Shown: positions 51,372-59,878 of the stretch, one piece after another | Layout: each line of letters opens with the position of its first letter | Position numbering within the stretch: position 1 is the first letter of the stretch | NCBI RefSeq assembly: GCF_018829635.1 | Contig: NZ_JAHKKG010000008.1 | Span: 310,001 to 374,000 of the forward strand | DNA length: 64,000 bases | From: Paractinoplanes bogorensis | GTDB taxonomy: Bacteria; Actinomycetota; Actinomycetes; Mycobacteriales; Micromonosporaceae | Direction: 5' to 3' | Notes under the pieces: model-generated | Databases searched by the model: none | The model's input: the letters and a program-made list of their open reading frames with translations, nothing else | Told to the model about the DNA's origin: nothing | Position numbers and translations under genes: made by a program

Positions 51372-52082
51372 GTGCTCACGTTTCTGACGGCAGCGCTCGT
51401 CGGTGGTTTGTTACTGATGATCGCCGCGCTCGTGTTGTGGGGTGTCAAGGCGGGGGATAGACGCTCCCATCGGCTCATCGCCGGCACGCCGATGACGCCG
51501 ATCGGGTCCTGGCGGCCGGGCACCCGCCGGGTCGCGGGGCAGGGAATCACCGGGTCCGGCCCGTACGGACCGATGGCCGGGCCGGTCAGTGGGCAGGACT
51601 GCGCCTGGTGGCAGGTCAGGGTGGACCGGTACCCGTCACGCGACTCCGATGACCGTACCGGGTGGGACGCACTCGGGGTGTTCGCCGCACCCGGCTTGCC
51701 GTCGATCGGGGACGGCAGTGGACACGTGCTGGTCGACGCGCGGGTGGCCGACCAGGCGGTCACCGTGAACTATGTGCGGTCGGTCTCGTCGGTGCCGGCG
51801 TACGTGCCGGCCAAGCTGGTCGGCAAGATGCGGTCGTACGAGGAGATCCGGCTGACCGAGACGCGTCTGCCGATCGGCCGGGAAGTGTTCGTGGTCGGCT
51901 CCGTACAGCGCGACCCGGCCGTGCTGACGCCAAAAGTGTTCACCGTCGACCGCCGCGACCAGGTTCTCGACCGGCTGGCCGGCACCGCCCGGTCGGCCCA
52001 GGTGGTGTCCCGCGCGTTCGGACTGGCCGGGCTGGTGCTCGCGGCGGTGTCGGCCGGCCTGCTGTCGGTGCGGCTGGGCTAG
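51372..52082 (+). CDS. GIDE-like membrane protein
   Basis: The 236-residue product has an N-terminal transmembrane helix (FLTAALVGGLLLMIAALVLW) and a C-terminal one (FGLAGLVLAAVSAGLLSV). Between them is a region like the GIDE/MUL1 intermembrane domain: RVAGQGITGSGPYGPMAGPV near residue 55 and ETRLPIGREVFVVGSVQRDP near 160. In mitochondria that domain belongs to a membrane ubiquitin ligase; bacterial versions have no RING and unknown roles. The start is GTG, closely following the TPR gene. Confidence 0.65.
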   Translation: MLTFLTAALVGGLLLMIAALVLWGVKAGDRRSHRLIAGTPMTPIGSWRPGTRRVAGQGITGSGPYGPMAGPVSGQDCAWWQVRVDRYPSRDSDDRTGWDALGVFAAPGLPSIGDGSGHVLVDARVADQAVTVNYVRSVSSVPAYVPAKLVGKMRSYEEIRLTETRLPIGREVFVVGSVQRDPAVLTPKVFTVDRRDQVLDRLAGTARSAQVVSRAFGLAGLVLAAVSAGLLSVRLG

Positions 52083-52085
52083 GTA

Positions 52086-53420
52086 TCAGGGGCCCGGGGT
52101 GATGCGGACGCTGACGCTTTTCAGGTGGGAATAGTGGTTCAGGGCCTCGATGCCCTTCTCGCGGCCGTAACCGCTGGCCTTGTGCCCGCCGAACGGCATC
52201 TGGACCGACTGGGTCGACCAGGAGTTCACGTAGACCTGGCCGGCCTCGATGGCGCCGGCCACCCGGAAGGCTCGTGAGATGTCGGCGGTGAACACGCCAC
52301 CGACCAGGCCGTAGTCGCTGTCGTTGGCGATGGCGACCGCCTCGGCCTCGGTGTCGAACGGGATCACGACCAGGACCGGGCCGAAGATCTCCTCGCGGGC
52401 GATCGTCATGTCGTTGGTGACTCCGGTGTATACGGTCGGCTCGACGTGACGTCCGGGTCCGGTCGTGCCGCCGACGACCGCCTGGGCGCCCTCGGTCTCG
52501 GCCACCTTGAAGTAGTGCTGCACGGTTTCGAACTGTTTCTCGGTGATCATCGGGCCCACCTGGGCGGTCCGGGTGGCCGCGGCGACCGCCGTGACGAAGT
52601 CGTCGTGGATGGTGCGTTCCACGAGCAGGCGGGTGCCCGACGAGCAGACCTGGCCGGCGTTGGTGGTGAAGGCGCGTACCGCCTCCGTGGCCGCGAACGG
52701 CAGGTCGGCGTCGGCGAAGACGATGTTGGCCGACTTGCCGCCCAGTTCGAGGGTGAGCGGCAGGATGCGTTCGGCGGCGATGCGGCCGATGGTCTGTCCC
52801 ACCGGCACGGAACCGGTGAAGGCGACCTTCCGTACGAGGGGGTGCTCGACGATCGCAGTACCCACGCTCGAGCCGGGGCCGGCGACCACGTTGAGCACGC
52901 CGTCGGGCAGTCCCTCCTCCGTGGCCAGTCGCGCCAGGGCCAGCGTCGTACGGGACGTGGTCTCGGCCGGTTTGACCACGACCACGTTGCCGGCGGCCAG
53001 TGCCGGTGCGACGGCCCGGGTGGCCTGGTTGAGCGGCAGGTTCCACGGGGTGATGATGCCGACCACGCCGAAGGGCTCGCGGATCGTGTAGACGTGCAGA
53101 TCGGGCCGGACGTCGATGACGTCGCCGGCCGGCAGGTGCACGAGCGAGGCGTAGAACTCGAAGTACTCGGCGGCGCCGCGGATCTCGGCCTCGGCGAGCG
53201 CGAGGGGCTTGCCGGTCTCGGCGGTCTCCAGCTCGGCCAGGTCGTCGAGCTCGGCCAGCAGGCGGCGGGCGACGGCCATCAGGACGCGGCCACGGTCGAA
53301 CGACGCCGTGTGCCGCCAGCCGTGCGCGGCCGCGGCCGCCGTGGTCACCGCGGTGTCGACGTCGGCGCGGGCCTCCCGGGGAGCGACGGGGGCGCCGCCG
53401 ATCCAGTGTCCGGCGCTCAT
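52086..53420 (-). CDS. Aldehyde dehydrogenase family protein (shortened N-terminus)
   Basis: The 444-residue product has all catalytic residues of NAD(P)-dependent aldehyde dehydrogenases: PWNLPLNQ near residue 121, LELGGKSAN (general-base Glu) near 220, and the nucleophile Cys in NAGQVCSSGTRLLV near 255. The usual N-terminal arm is shortened: it passes directly from IGGAPVAP to DVDTAVTTAAAAAHGW, some 25 residues fewer than usual. Enzymes of this group oxidise an aldehyde to an acid. It is the last gene of the GntR/BMP-transporter operon, and its start overlaps the upstream stop by ATGA. Confidence 0.87.
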   Translation of the reverse strand: MSAGHWIGGAPVAPREARADVDTAVTTAAAAAHGWRHTASFDRGRVLMAVARRLLAELDDLAELETAETGKPLALAEAEIRGAAEYFEFYASLVHLPAGDVIDVRPDLHVYTIREPFGVVGIITPWNLPLNQATRAVAPALAAGNVVVVKPAETTSRTTLALARLATEEGLPDGVLNVVAGPGSSVGTAIVEHPLVRKVAFTGSVPVGQTIGRIAAERILPLTLELGGKSANIVFADADLPFAATEAVRAFTTNAGQVCSSGTRLLVERTIHDDFVTAVAAATRTAQVGPMITEKQFETVQHYFKVAETEGAQAVVGGTTGPGRHVEPTVYTGVTNDMTIAREEIFGPVLVVIPFDTEAEAVAIANDSDYGLVGGVFTADISRAFRVAGAIEAGQVYVNSWSTQSVQMPFGGHKASGYGREKGIEALNHYSHLKSVSVRITPGP

Positions 53421-54271
53421 TTCGGGTCCCCGATCAGGTCGTACATCTGGGTGTGGTCGGTCTTGGGGGTGACCTCGGCGGCGATGCGGGACCACTGCTC
53501 GGCGACCCGGTCGGAGATCTCGGCGGGCCGGTCGAGGGATCGGGCCAGGTCGACGGCGATGCGGATGTCCTTGGCCATCAGCTGCAGGGCGAAGCCGGAG
53601 GCAAAACTGCCGTCGAGCATGAACTGGGTGACCTTGTTCTCGCTCGTGTTGGAGCGGCCCGACGAGCTGTTGAGGACGGCGTTCATGGTCTCGGGGGCGA
53701 TGCCGAACGCGGCGCCCAGTTGCAGCGCCTCGACGGTCACCGACATGGTCGCGGCCGAGACGAGGTTGTTGAGCGCCTTGGCCGCGTGCCCGGAGCCCAC
53801 CGGGCCGACCTCCAGGATCTTTTTTCCCAGTACGCCGAGTAGTGGGCGCAGTTCGTCGAGGTCACCCGGGTCACCGCCGGCCATCACCGCGAGCGAGCCC
53901 GCGATGGCTCCACGAACACCCCCGGAGACGGGAGCGTCGACGAATCGCAGCCCGCGCTCGCTCAGCCGGGCGGCGAGGGCGCGGGTCTGCAGCGGCTCGG
54001 AGGAACTCATGTCGACGACGAGCGTGCCGGGGGACAGCCGCGGGGCCAGTTCGTCGAGGACGCCGGTGACGACCGCCGAATTGGGCAGCATGAGGATCAG
54101 GACGTCGACGCCGGCCACGCCCTCGAGGGCCGTGGCCGAGGTGGCCGAGCCGATCGGGGCGAAGGGCGCGGCGTCGAACACCGTCAGGGGATAGCCGGCC
54201 TCGGCCAGGCGGGTGGCCATCGGGCGGCCCATCTGGCCCAGCCCGACGAAGCCGATGCGGGGGCGGCTCAC
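53417..54271 (-). CDS. 3-hydroxyisobutyrate-dehydrogenase-like protein
   Basis: The 284-residue product is a beta-hydroxyacid dehydrogenase: GFVGLGQMGRPMA (7-19) binds NAD(P), DAPVSGG near 117 is the substrate loop, and the catalytic Lys lies in GSGHAAKALNN near residue 166. Relatives act on 3-hydroxyisobutyrate, tartronate semialdehyde or 2-(hydroxymethyl)glutarate. Placement before an aldehyde dehydrogenase suggests consecutive alcohol/aldehyde steps on a small branched acid. It overlaps both neighbours by ATGA. Confidence 0.87.
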   Translation of the reverse strand: MSRPRIGFVGLGQMGRPMATRLAEAGYPLTVFDAAPFAPIGSATSATALEGVAGVDVLILMLPNSAVVTGVLDELAPRLSPGTLVVDMSSSEPLQTRALAARLSERGLRFVDAPVSGGVRGAIAGSLAVMAGGDPGDLDELRPLLGVLGKKILEVGPVGSGHAAKALNNLVSAATMSVTVEALQLGAAFGIAPETMNAVLNSSSGRSNTSENKVTQFMLDGSFASGFALQLMAKDIRIAVDLARSLDRPAEISDRVAEQWSRIAAEVTPKTDHTQMYDLIGDPK

Positions 54272-54636
54272 GAGTCGAACACCTCGGCGGCCAGGCGGAA
54301 CGATTCCAGGGCGGCGGGCCCGCCGCAGTAGAAGGCGGTCTGCATCAGGACCTCCTTGATCTCGTCCCGGGTCACGCCGTTGTTGAGGGCGCCCCGCACG
54401 TGGGCCTTGAACTCGTGCCCGCGGTTGAGCGCGGTCAGCATGGCCAGGTTGATCAGGCTGCGGTCGCGGCGGCTGAGCCCGTCGCGGTTCCAGATGTCGC
54501 CCCAGCAGTACTGGGTCACGTAGTTCTGCAGGTCGCGCGAGAAGTCGGTGGCGGCGGCCAGGGAGGCGTCCACGTAGTCGCTGCCGAGCACTTCGCGCCG
54601 CACCTGGAGACCGGCGTCGTACAGTTCGTCGTTCAT
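54268..54636 (-). CDS. Carboxymuconolactone-decarboxylase (CMD) family protein
   Basis: The 122-residue product has the PcaC/AhpD-type fold: LQNYVTQYCWGDIWNRDGLS near residue 36, SLINLAMLTALNRGHEFKAH near 60, and GVTRDEIKEVLMQTAFYCGG near 87. The length fits PcaC-type gamma-carboxymuconolactone decarboxylases rather than AhpD, since the CxxC peroxidase motif is absent. It may decarboxylate a lactone or an unsaturated diacid in the pathway. Confidence 0.85.
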   Translation of the reverse strand: MNDELYDAGLQVRREVLGSDYVDASLAAATDFSRDLQNYVTQYCWGDIWNRDGLSRRDRSLINLAMLTALNRGHEFKAHVRGALNNGVTRDEIKEVLMQTAFYCGGPAALESFRLAAEVFDS

Positions 54637-54649
54637 GGGGGGTCCTTAG

Positions 54650-55531
54650 CTAAATACGGGCCAGCGCGGCCCAGGAGTCGATGACAAAGGCGTCGCCGTC
54701 AGCGGCGACGGTGCAGGCCGAATGCCCGCCGAAGTGCCCGGGGAAGACCACCAGACGACGGTCGGCGGCCTCGGCCAGCAGGCGGCGACGCGCGGCGCGG
54801 GCCATCGCCTGGTCCTCGCACCAGCACGAGTTCACGTCGGGCTGGGCGATCTGCACGGGGGAGTGCAGCATGTCGCCCACGAAGAGCGCGCCCGATTCGA
54901 GCCGCAGGACCGACGAGCCCGGCGTGTGGCCGGGATGCGCTTCCAGCACGAGATCGGAGTCGATGCGGTGCGAGCCGCTCCACAGCTGGACCTGACCGGC
55001 CGCGTGGACCGGGGCTACGCTGTCCTCGAACACGTTCTGGTTGCCGTCGCCGGGCGGCCGGGGGTTCTTCAGCGGGTTCCAGTAGTCGAAGTCCGCGGCC
55101 GGCATCAGGTAGGTGGCGCGGGGAAAGGTGGGCACCCACTCGCGGCCGTCGAGCCGGGTGTTCCAGCCGACGTGGTCGACGTGCAGGTGGGTGTTGATGA
55201 CCAGGTCCACGTCTTCCGGGGCGACCCCGGCCGCGGCCAGGTTGGCCAGGTACGCCGTGTCGTGGTGCGCGTAGACCGAGGCGTACGGGCGCTCCTTGTG
55301 GTTGCCCGCCCCGGTGTCGAGCAGGATCGTGCGCCCCTGACTGCGGATCAGCCAGGTGTGCAGGACCGTGCGCAGCGTGCCGGTCGTACGGTCGAAGAAG
55401 TCCGGGTCGTCGAGCGTGGCCCAGTAGTCCGGGGTGCTGTCCGGGAACAGGAAGCCCGGCGTGCCCTTGCTCGGGCCGGCGAACTCCTGCACCCGGGTGA
55501 TCTCGACGTCGCCGATCACCACCGTGTTCAT
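54650..55531 (-). CDS. Metallo-beta-lactamase-fold hydrolase
   Basis: The 293-residue product has the metal-binding signature THLHVDHVGWN near residue 115, GHTPGSSVL near 200 and FVGDMLHS with the bridging Asp near 216. The arrangement with WLIRSQGRTILLDTGAGNH resembles the lactonase-type members. It could open a lactone made by the neighbouring ring-cleaving enzymes. ATG at 55531 overlaps the upstream stop by ATGA; the longer frame is not used. Confidence 0.85.
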   Translation of the reverse strand: MNTVVIGDVEITRVQEFAGPSKGTPGFLFPDSTPDYWATLDDPDFFDRTTGTLRTVLHTWLIRSQGRTILLDTGAGNHKERPYASVYAHHDTAYLANLAAAGVAPEDVDLVINTHLHVDHVGWNTRLDGREWVPTFPRATYLMPAADFDYWNPLKNPRPPGDGNQNVFEDSVAPVHAAGQVQLWSGSHRIDSDLVLEAHPGHTPGSSVLRLESGALFVGDMLHSPVQIAQPDVNSCWCEDQAMARAARRRLLAEAADRRLVVFPGHFGGHSACTVAADGDAFVIDSWAALARI

Positions 55532-56670
55532 CGGTTGACCCCCGGCACCGGATACAGCGCGATCAACTCCGGCGTGGCCGCGTCGAGCACGAAGTTGGCC
55601 GTCTCCATCACCTCGGGCGTGAATCCGTTGCCCCGGGCCAGCGTTCGCGTCTCGGCCATGTACGCGCTGCGGGCCTGCGCGGCGTCGGTCATGGCCCGCT
55701 GCTTGCCCTCCCAAGCCGCCAGCCCGGCGTCCAGGTCGTCATGCTGCCCCAGGGTGTGGGCGAGCTCGACGGCGTTGACGATGCCGACGCTGGCGCCCTG
55801 ACCGAGGGCCGGGCACATGGCGTGCGCGGCGTCCCCGACCACGACCGCGCGCCCGCTCGACCAGGGCGTCACCCGATTGGTCTGGTACGCGTCGTGGCGC
55901 CCCCCGGTGGCCTCGGCGGCCAGGTCGATCGCCGGTTTGAGGTGCGGGAACCGGGCCGACCACACCTCGGGGTCGATCGGGATGCGGGAGGCCCGCTCGT
56001 TGCTGGTGGTCGCCATCATGCCCATGTAGAGGCTGTCGGGCCCGGTGGTGATGAACAGGATCCGCATGGCGTCGGGCTCGAGCGTCCAGTAGTCGATGAC
56101 CCGGTTCCATTCCGGGCCGGCGAACTCGGCGGGCCGTGGCACGAGCACCCGGCACACACCGTCCTGGTACTTCTTGCGCTCCTGGGCCAGGGCGGGCAGA
56201 GAATTCCGTACGGCCGAACCCGCCCCGTCCGCCCCCACGACGAGGTCGGCCTCCAGACGGGTGCCGTCGGCCAGCAGCAGCGCACCGAACGGGTCGGCGC
56301 CGACCGCCTCGGAACCGGTGACGATCTCGACCCCTGCATCCCGGGCCGCGTCGCTGAGCAGCTCGTGCAGCTTGGGGCGGGGGATCGCCCAGTACGGGTA
56401 ACCGGCCAGCTCGGGCGTGAACATCTCGCCGTTGAGGCTGGTCGCGTAGACGTCCGGAACCACGCCGTGCTTCCTGATGGCGGGCGCGACCCCGATCACC
56501 TCGAGGGCGAGCATCGCGTTGCGCCACAACAGGATCCCGGCGCCGAAGTCGCGCAGCTGGTCGTTCTGCTCGTGCAGGCGCACGCTCCAGCCGGCCCGGG
56601 CCAGGGCGATGCCCGCGGTGAGCCCGGCGAAACCGGCGCCGGCCACCTCGGCGTGCCGTCGAGTCGTCAT
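55528..56670 (-). CDS. FAD-dependent monooxygenase resembling pyridine-ring-opening oxygenases
   Basis: The 380-residue product is a single-component flavin monooxygenase: GAGFAGLTAGIALARAGW (11-28), RLHEQNDQLRDFGAGI near 31, ADLVVGADGAGSAVRNSL near 141 and GDAAHAMCPALGQGASVG near 273. The phrases LYMGMMATTSNERASRIP and IPIDPEVWSARFPHLKP, and the WxxRGxxxVVGDAAHAMCPAL segment, recall 2-methyl-3-hydroxypyridine-5-carboxylate oxygenase. That enzyme hydroxylates and opens a pyridine ring in vitamin B6 breakdown. Similarity is judged from memory, and salicylate- or 6-hydroxynicotinate-type hydroxylase is an alternative. It is probably the key ring-attacking enzyme of this operon. Confidence 0.8.
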   Translation of the reverse strand: MTTRRHAEVAGAGFAGLTAGIALARAGWSVRLHEQNDQLRDFGAGILLWRNAMLALEVIGVAPAIRKHGVVPDVYATSLNGEMFTPELAGYPYWAIPRPKLHELLSDAARDAGVEIVTGSEAVGADPFGALLLADGTRLEADLVVGADGAGSAVRNSLPALAQERKKYQDGVCRVLVPRPAEFAGPEWNRVIDYWTLEPDAMRILFITTGPDSLYMGMMATTSNERASRIPIDPEVWSARFPHLKPAIDLAAEATGGRHDAYQTNRVTPWSSGRAVVVGDAAHAMCPALGQGASVGIVNAVELAHTLGQHDDLDAGLAAWEGKQRAMTDAAQARSAYMAETRTLARGNGFTPEVMETANFVLDAATPELIALYPVPGVNR

Positions 56671-56671
56671 A

Positions 56672-57193
56672 TCAGGCCTCCGCCGCGTCGACCCAGCCGG
56701 TCATGTGACCCCGCGCCAGGGTGTGGAAGTGCAGGTTGAATCCCAGCACGGTCGGGGTGAGGCCGGGGTCGATCTCGAGCACTTCTACGTCGACCGCGTG
56801 CACCACGAAGACGTAGCGGTGCCGGCCGGAGCCGGGCGGCGGGTTGGGCCCGACGTACTGGGGGAGGCGGATGTCGTTGGGCAGCGTGAGCATGCCAGTG
56901 GCGCCGGGCGCGCCCGCACCGGCCGGCAGCGACGTGACGCCGGCCGGGATGTTGGCCACGGCCCAGTGCATGAAGCCGACGCCGGTCGGAGCGTCCGGGT
57001 CGTAGCAGGTGATGGCGAAACTCTTCGTCCCGGCCGGGACGCCGCTCCAGGACAGCTGCGGCGAGGTCTGCTTGCCGCCGATCTCGGGGTCGCGGAACTC
57101 GACCGGGAGCTCTTCGCCGTGGGTGAAGTCGTCGCTGCGGACCTCCAAGGACGGGGCCGGGGTGACGGAGGCGTACGGGTCGTCGGTGCTCAA
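56672..57193 (-). CDS. PEBP/YbhB-like (Raf kinase inhibitor-like) protein
   Basis: The 173-residue product matches the bacterial PEBP family: TSPQLSWSGVPAGTKSFAIT near residue 43, CYDPDAPTGVGFMHWAVANI near 63, and GSGRHRYVFVVHAVD near 121. Bacterial members bind small anions or phospholipid head groups; functions are poorly known. The start is TTG with GGAG six bases upstream, as the only nearby ATG is followed by a stop. It ends one base before the monooxygenase gene. Confidence 0.82.
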   Translation of the reverse strand: MSTDDPYASVTPAPSLEVRSDDFTHGEELPVEFRDPEIGGKQTSPQLSWSGVPAGTKSFAITCYDPDAPTGVGFMHWAVANIPAGVTSLPAGAGAPGATGMLTLPNDIRLPQYVGPNPPPGSGRHRYVFVVHAVDVEVLEIDPGLTPTVLGFNLHFHTLARGHMTGWVDAAEA

Positions 57194-57205
57194 GACATGC
57201 TCCTA

Positions 57206-57250
57206 AGACGGTGGCGAATCAGACGGTGGCGAATCAAACGGTGGCGGGTG
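57206..57250. repeat. 15-base tandem repeat spanning the bicupin stop codon
   Basis: AGACGGTGGCGAATC occurs at 57206-57220 and 57221-57235, followed by a partial third unit AAACGGTGGCGGGTG at 57236-57250. The third unit contains the last codons (Ala-Thr-Val) of the minus-strand bicupin gene. Each of the first two copies repeats those codons plus a TGA in the same frame. The array fills the short gap before the PEBP gene and looks like a slippage duplication of the gene's end. Confidence 0.75.
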
Positions 57251-57914
57251 TGGTGCGGACGTCGAAGCGGCGCATCGGGGAGGTGACCGTGAAGGTCCCG
57301 GACCAGCCGCTGGGCAGGGCGATCACGTCGCCGTCGGTCAGTGGGCGGGTCGTGCCGTCGTCGCCGGTGACCGAGCCGGTGCCGGACATGACGAACAGGA
57401 ACCGGGCCTGGCCGTCGGCCTCGACGCGCTGGTCGCCGATGGGCAGATCATGCACCTGGCAATGGCCGTCGGGGCCGTCGAAGACCACGGCGTTCCCGCC
57501 GCTCAGGGTCGGCTCGGTGGACAGGAAGGCGGAGGGCTGCACGCCGTCGCGGAACGGCGCGACCGGGGTGCTGTGCAGGTAGACCTTGCGGATCGTGCGG
57601 CGGATGTCCCACTGCCCGGCCCAGCCGTACGGAAGGACGATCACGCTGTCCGCGGTCAGCACGTGTTCGGTGCCGTCCTGGTCGGTGATGGTGGCGTCGC
57701 CCTCCAGGATGTACATGAACGAGCCCCGCCGGTCCTTGACCCGGGGGTAGACGCCGGCGTCGCACGCCCAGACGGCGAAGAACCCGTCGGCATCGTCGGA
57801 GACGACCACCTCGTACGCGAAAGGAACTCCGGAGATGATCGGCTCCATCGAGATCTCGACCGGAAGCTCGCCCTTGCGGACGTGCTCGCCGTCGAGGTGG
57901 GGCAGCGTGCTCAC
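57234..57914 (-). CDS. Bicupin protein (ureidoglycine-aminohydrolase-like cupins)
   Basis: The 226-residue product has two cupin domains. The first is FMYILEGDATITDQDGTEHV near residue 70 with LPYGWAGQWDIRRTIRKVYL near 99, the pattern of the cupin_3/AllE type. The second is RFLFVMSGTGSVTGDDGTTR near 176 with LPSGWSGTFTVTSP near 206. Few of the classical metal His residues are visible, so activity is uncertain. GTG at 57914 overlaps the amidohydrolase stop; the long upstream frame is not used. It is followed by the 15-base tandem repeat. Confidence 0.8.
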   Translation of the reverse strand: MSTLPHLDGEHVRKGELPVEISMEPIISGVPFAYEVVVSDDADGFFAVWACDAGVYPRVKDRRGSFMYILEGDATITDQDGTEHVLTADSVIVLPYGWAGQWDIRRTIRKVYLHSTPVAPFRDGVQPSAFLSTEPTLSGGNAVVFDGPDGHCQVHDLPIGDQRVEADGQARFLFVMSGTGSVTGDDGTTRPLTDGDVIALPSGWSGTFTVTSPMRRFDVRTTPATV

Positions 57915-58795
57915 TGGTGGTCCTCCAGAATCAGCGCGGGCTCCGGCGCCTTGATCTCGAGCAGGTCGAACGAGGGCCGGTGCAGGATGTCGTGCAGTTC
58001 GTCGTCGGTGATCGAGGTGATGCCGTACTTCTGGGTGTGGGTGACGACCCGTTGCAGGGTGTCGATGGCGTTGCCGGTACCGACCATGGGTGAGTCGCTG
58101 CCGAACAGCACCTTGTGCAGCACCCCGTACTCCTTGGCCGCGCACAGGGCGTTGGCCAGCACGGTCGGGCGGTTGGGGATGGCCGACGTGTCGGCGTAGA
58201 TGTGCCGGTGGCGGCGCATCACGGTGACCGTCTCGTAGATCCACGGGTGGCCCATGTGGGCAATGATCAGCTTCAGGTCGGGGAACGCGGTGGCGACGTC
58301 GTCGAGCAGCAGCGGGTTGGCGTCGGAGAGCCGGCCCGCCGCGGTGAAGATCGCGCCCTGGTGGATCATCACCGGCAGCCCGAGCCGCTCGGCGGTGCGG
58401 AACACCCGCAGGCACAGCGGGTGCATCGGCGAGGTGCCCTGATAGATCGGGCCCAGCTTGACGCCGACCAGGCCGAGCTCGAAGTGCGCCCGCTCGATCT
58501 CGTCGACCGCGTCGTGCCGGGTCGGGTCGACCGACAGGAACCCGACGGTCTGCCCGCCGATGTCGCGGACGAAGGCGGCGACCGCGTCGTTGGGCACCAT
58601 GATCCCGGACGCCTGAGCCTGCAGACCGAAGACGATGGACCGCTCGGCCGGGGCCACCTGGGCCCGGTAGCCCTCGCGGGTGACCTCGTCGATCGACCCC
58701 TGGGCGTGCTTGCGGGCGACCCGGCTGAGGTCGTCGGTCCACGGCGCGGCCTGGTGGTCCGGAACCCAGAAATGGGTGTGCACGTCGGTGATCAA
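57911..58795 (-). CDS. Amidohydrolase family 2 protein
   Basis: The 294-residue product has the TIM-barrel metal site: DVHTHFW at the N-terminus (HxH), VMIHQGAIFT near residue 158, LIIAHMGHPWIYETV near 193 and LFGSDSPMVGTG near 245. Relatives are hydrolases and non-oxidative decarboxylases of aromatic or unsaturated acids. The start appears to be TTG at 58795, with GAGG eight bases upstream, because any later start would remove the HxH. Its stop overlaps the bicupin start. It is the first enzyme gene after the transporter. Confidence 0.85.
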   Translation of the reverse strand: MITDVHTHFWVPDHQAAPWTDDLSRVARKHAQGSIDEVTREGYRAQVAPAERSIVFGLQAQASGIMVPNDAVAAFVRDIGGQTVGFLSVDPTRHDAVDEIERAHFELGLVGVKLGPIYQGTSPMHPLCLRVFRTAERLGLPVMIHQGAIFTAAGRLSDANPLLLDDVATAFPDLKLIIAHMGHPWIYETVTVMRRHRHIYADTSAIPNRPTVLANALCAAKEYGVLHKVLFGSDSPMVGTGNAIDTLQRVVTHTQKYGITSITDDELHDILHRPSFDLLEIKAPEPALILEDHQ

Positions 58796-58797
58796 GG

Positions 58798-59877
58798 TCA
58801 GGCCTCGCTTCGGATGTAGGGGAGAGTCAGCCCGGAGGGGGCGCGGTGCCTCGCGGCACCACCCGCGGCCAGCGCCACCAAGGCCAGGACGTAGGGCATG
58901 GCCAGCCACAGCGACGCCGGGAGGCTCAGCTGCGGCCGGACGACGGCCAGCGCGACCAGGCCGGCCAGCAGGACGGCACCGATCAGTTCGGCCGGCTTGG
59001 GCGCGCGCCGGGGCTGCCGGTGGCGGGCGGCGACCAGCGCGCCGAGGACGAGCAGCGCGGCGGCGGCCCAGACCTCGCCCGGAACCGAGGCGATCGACTG
59101 CAGGCGCAGCTGGATCGCGTCGGTCACCGCGAAGATGGCGACGGCCAGCAGGAGTCCCCGGAGCCGCCAGGCGCCGAACAGCACGGCGGCGATGGCCAGA
59201 TAGCCGCGGCCGCCGGTCATGTCCTCACGGAAGACGCCGACGTCGCCGATCGAGATGTACGCGCCGGCCGCTCCGGCGCAGGCGCCCGAGACCAGCACGG
59301 CCGCCCAGCGCACGCCCCGGATGCTGACCCCGGCGGCGTCCGCGGCGACCGGGGACTCGCCGGTCGCGGCCAGGTTGATGCCCCAGGTGGTGCGGTACAT
59401 GGCCAGACCCACGAGCACCACCACGACGATCGTGGCGTAGATGAAGAGGTCCTGGTGGAACAGCACCTCACCGACCACCGGCAGGTCGCTCAGCAGCGGC
59501 ACGGCCAGCCGGGGCAGCGGGGTGAAGGTCTGCGGCTCGGGCACGAAGTGCTGGTCGAAGAACGTGGTCAGCCCCAGTCCGAGGACGCCGATGGCGATGC
59601 CGGCCACGATCTGGTCGACCTTCACCTCGATGGCCAGCACGGCCATCAGCGCGGCCAGCAACAGGCCCCCGGCGATGCCGCCGAGAAAGCCCAGGGGCTG
59701 GCTGTCGACCCGGGTCATGGTCAGGTAACCGGCGAACGCCCCGGCCAGCAGCACCCCCTCGAGACCCACGTTCATCACGCCGGCCCGCTGCGAGATCAGC
59801 TCGCCGGTGGCGGCCAGCAGGATCGGCGCCGCGATGGTGAGGGCGGCGACCAGGAAAGCGATGTCGAAGACACCCAT
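58798..59877 (-). CDS. BMP-type (nucleoside-like) ABC transporter permease
   Basis: The 359-residue product has ten or so hydrophobic segments and the signature of the second permease of BMP/YufQ-type transporters: LISQRAGVMNVGLEGVLLAG near residue 28, VDQIVAGIAIGVLGLGLT near 87, and GESPVAADAAGVSIRGVRW near 172. The last 70 residues form an extra hydrophobic pair (ELIGAVLLAGLVALAVV, SLWLAMPYVLALVALAAGG). It pairs with the next permease and the double ATPase. Confidence 0.87.
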   Translation of the reverse strand: MGVFDIAFLVAALTIAAPILLAATGELISQRAGVMNVGLEGVLLAGAFAGYLTMTRVDSQPLGFLGGIAGGLLLAALMAVLAIEVKVDQIVAGIAIGVLGLGLTTFFDQHFVPEPQTFTPLPRLAVPLLSDLPVVGEVLFHQDLFIYATIVVVVLVGLAMYRTTWGINLAATGESPVAADAAGVSIRGVRWAAVLVSGACAGAAGAYISIGDVGVFREDMTGGRGYLAIAAVLFGAWRLRGLLLAVAIFAVTDAIQLRLQSIASVPGEVWAAAALLVLGALVAARHRQPRRAPKPAELIGAVLLAGLVALAVVRPQLSLPASLWLAMPYVLALVALAAGGAARHRAPSGLTLPYIRSEA

Positions 59878-59878
59878 C

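Noticed and set aside
57206..57250. Short tandem repeat as a CRISPR array
   Set aside because: Units of 15 bases are directly adjacent with no spacers and no cas genes nearby.
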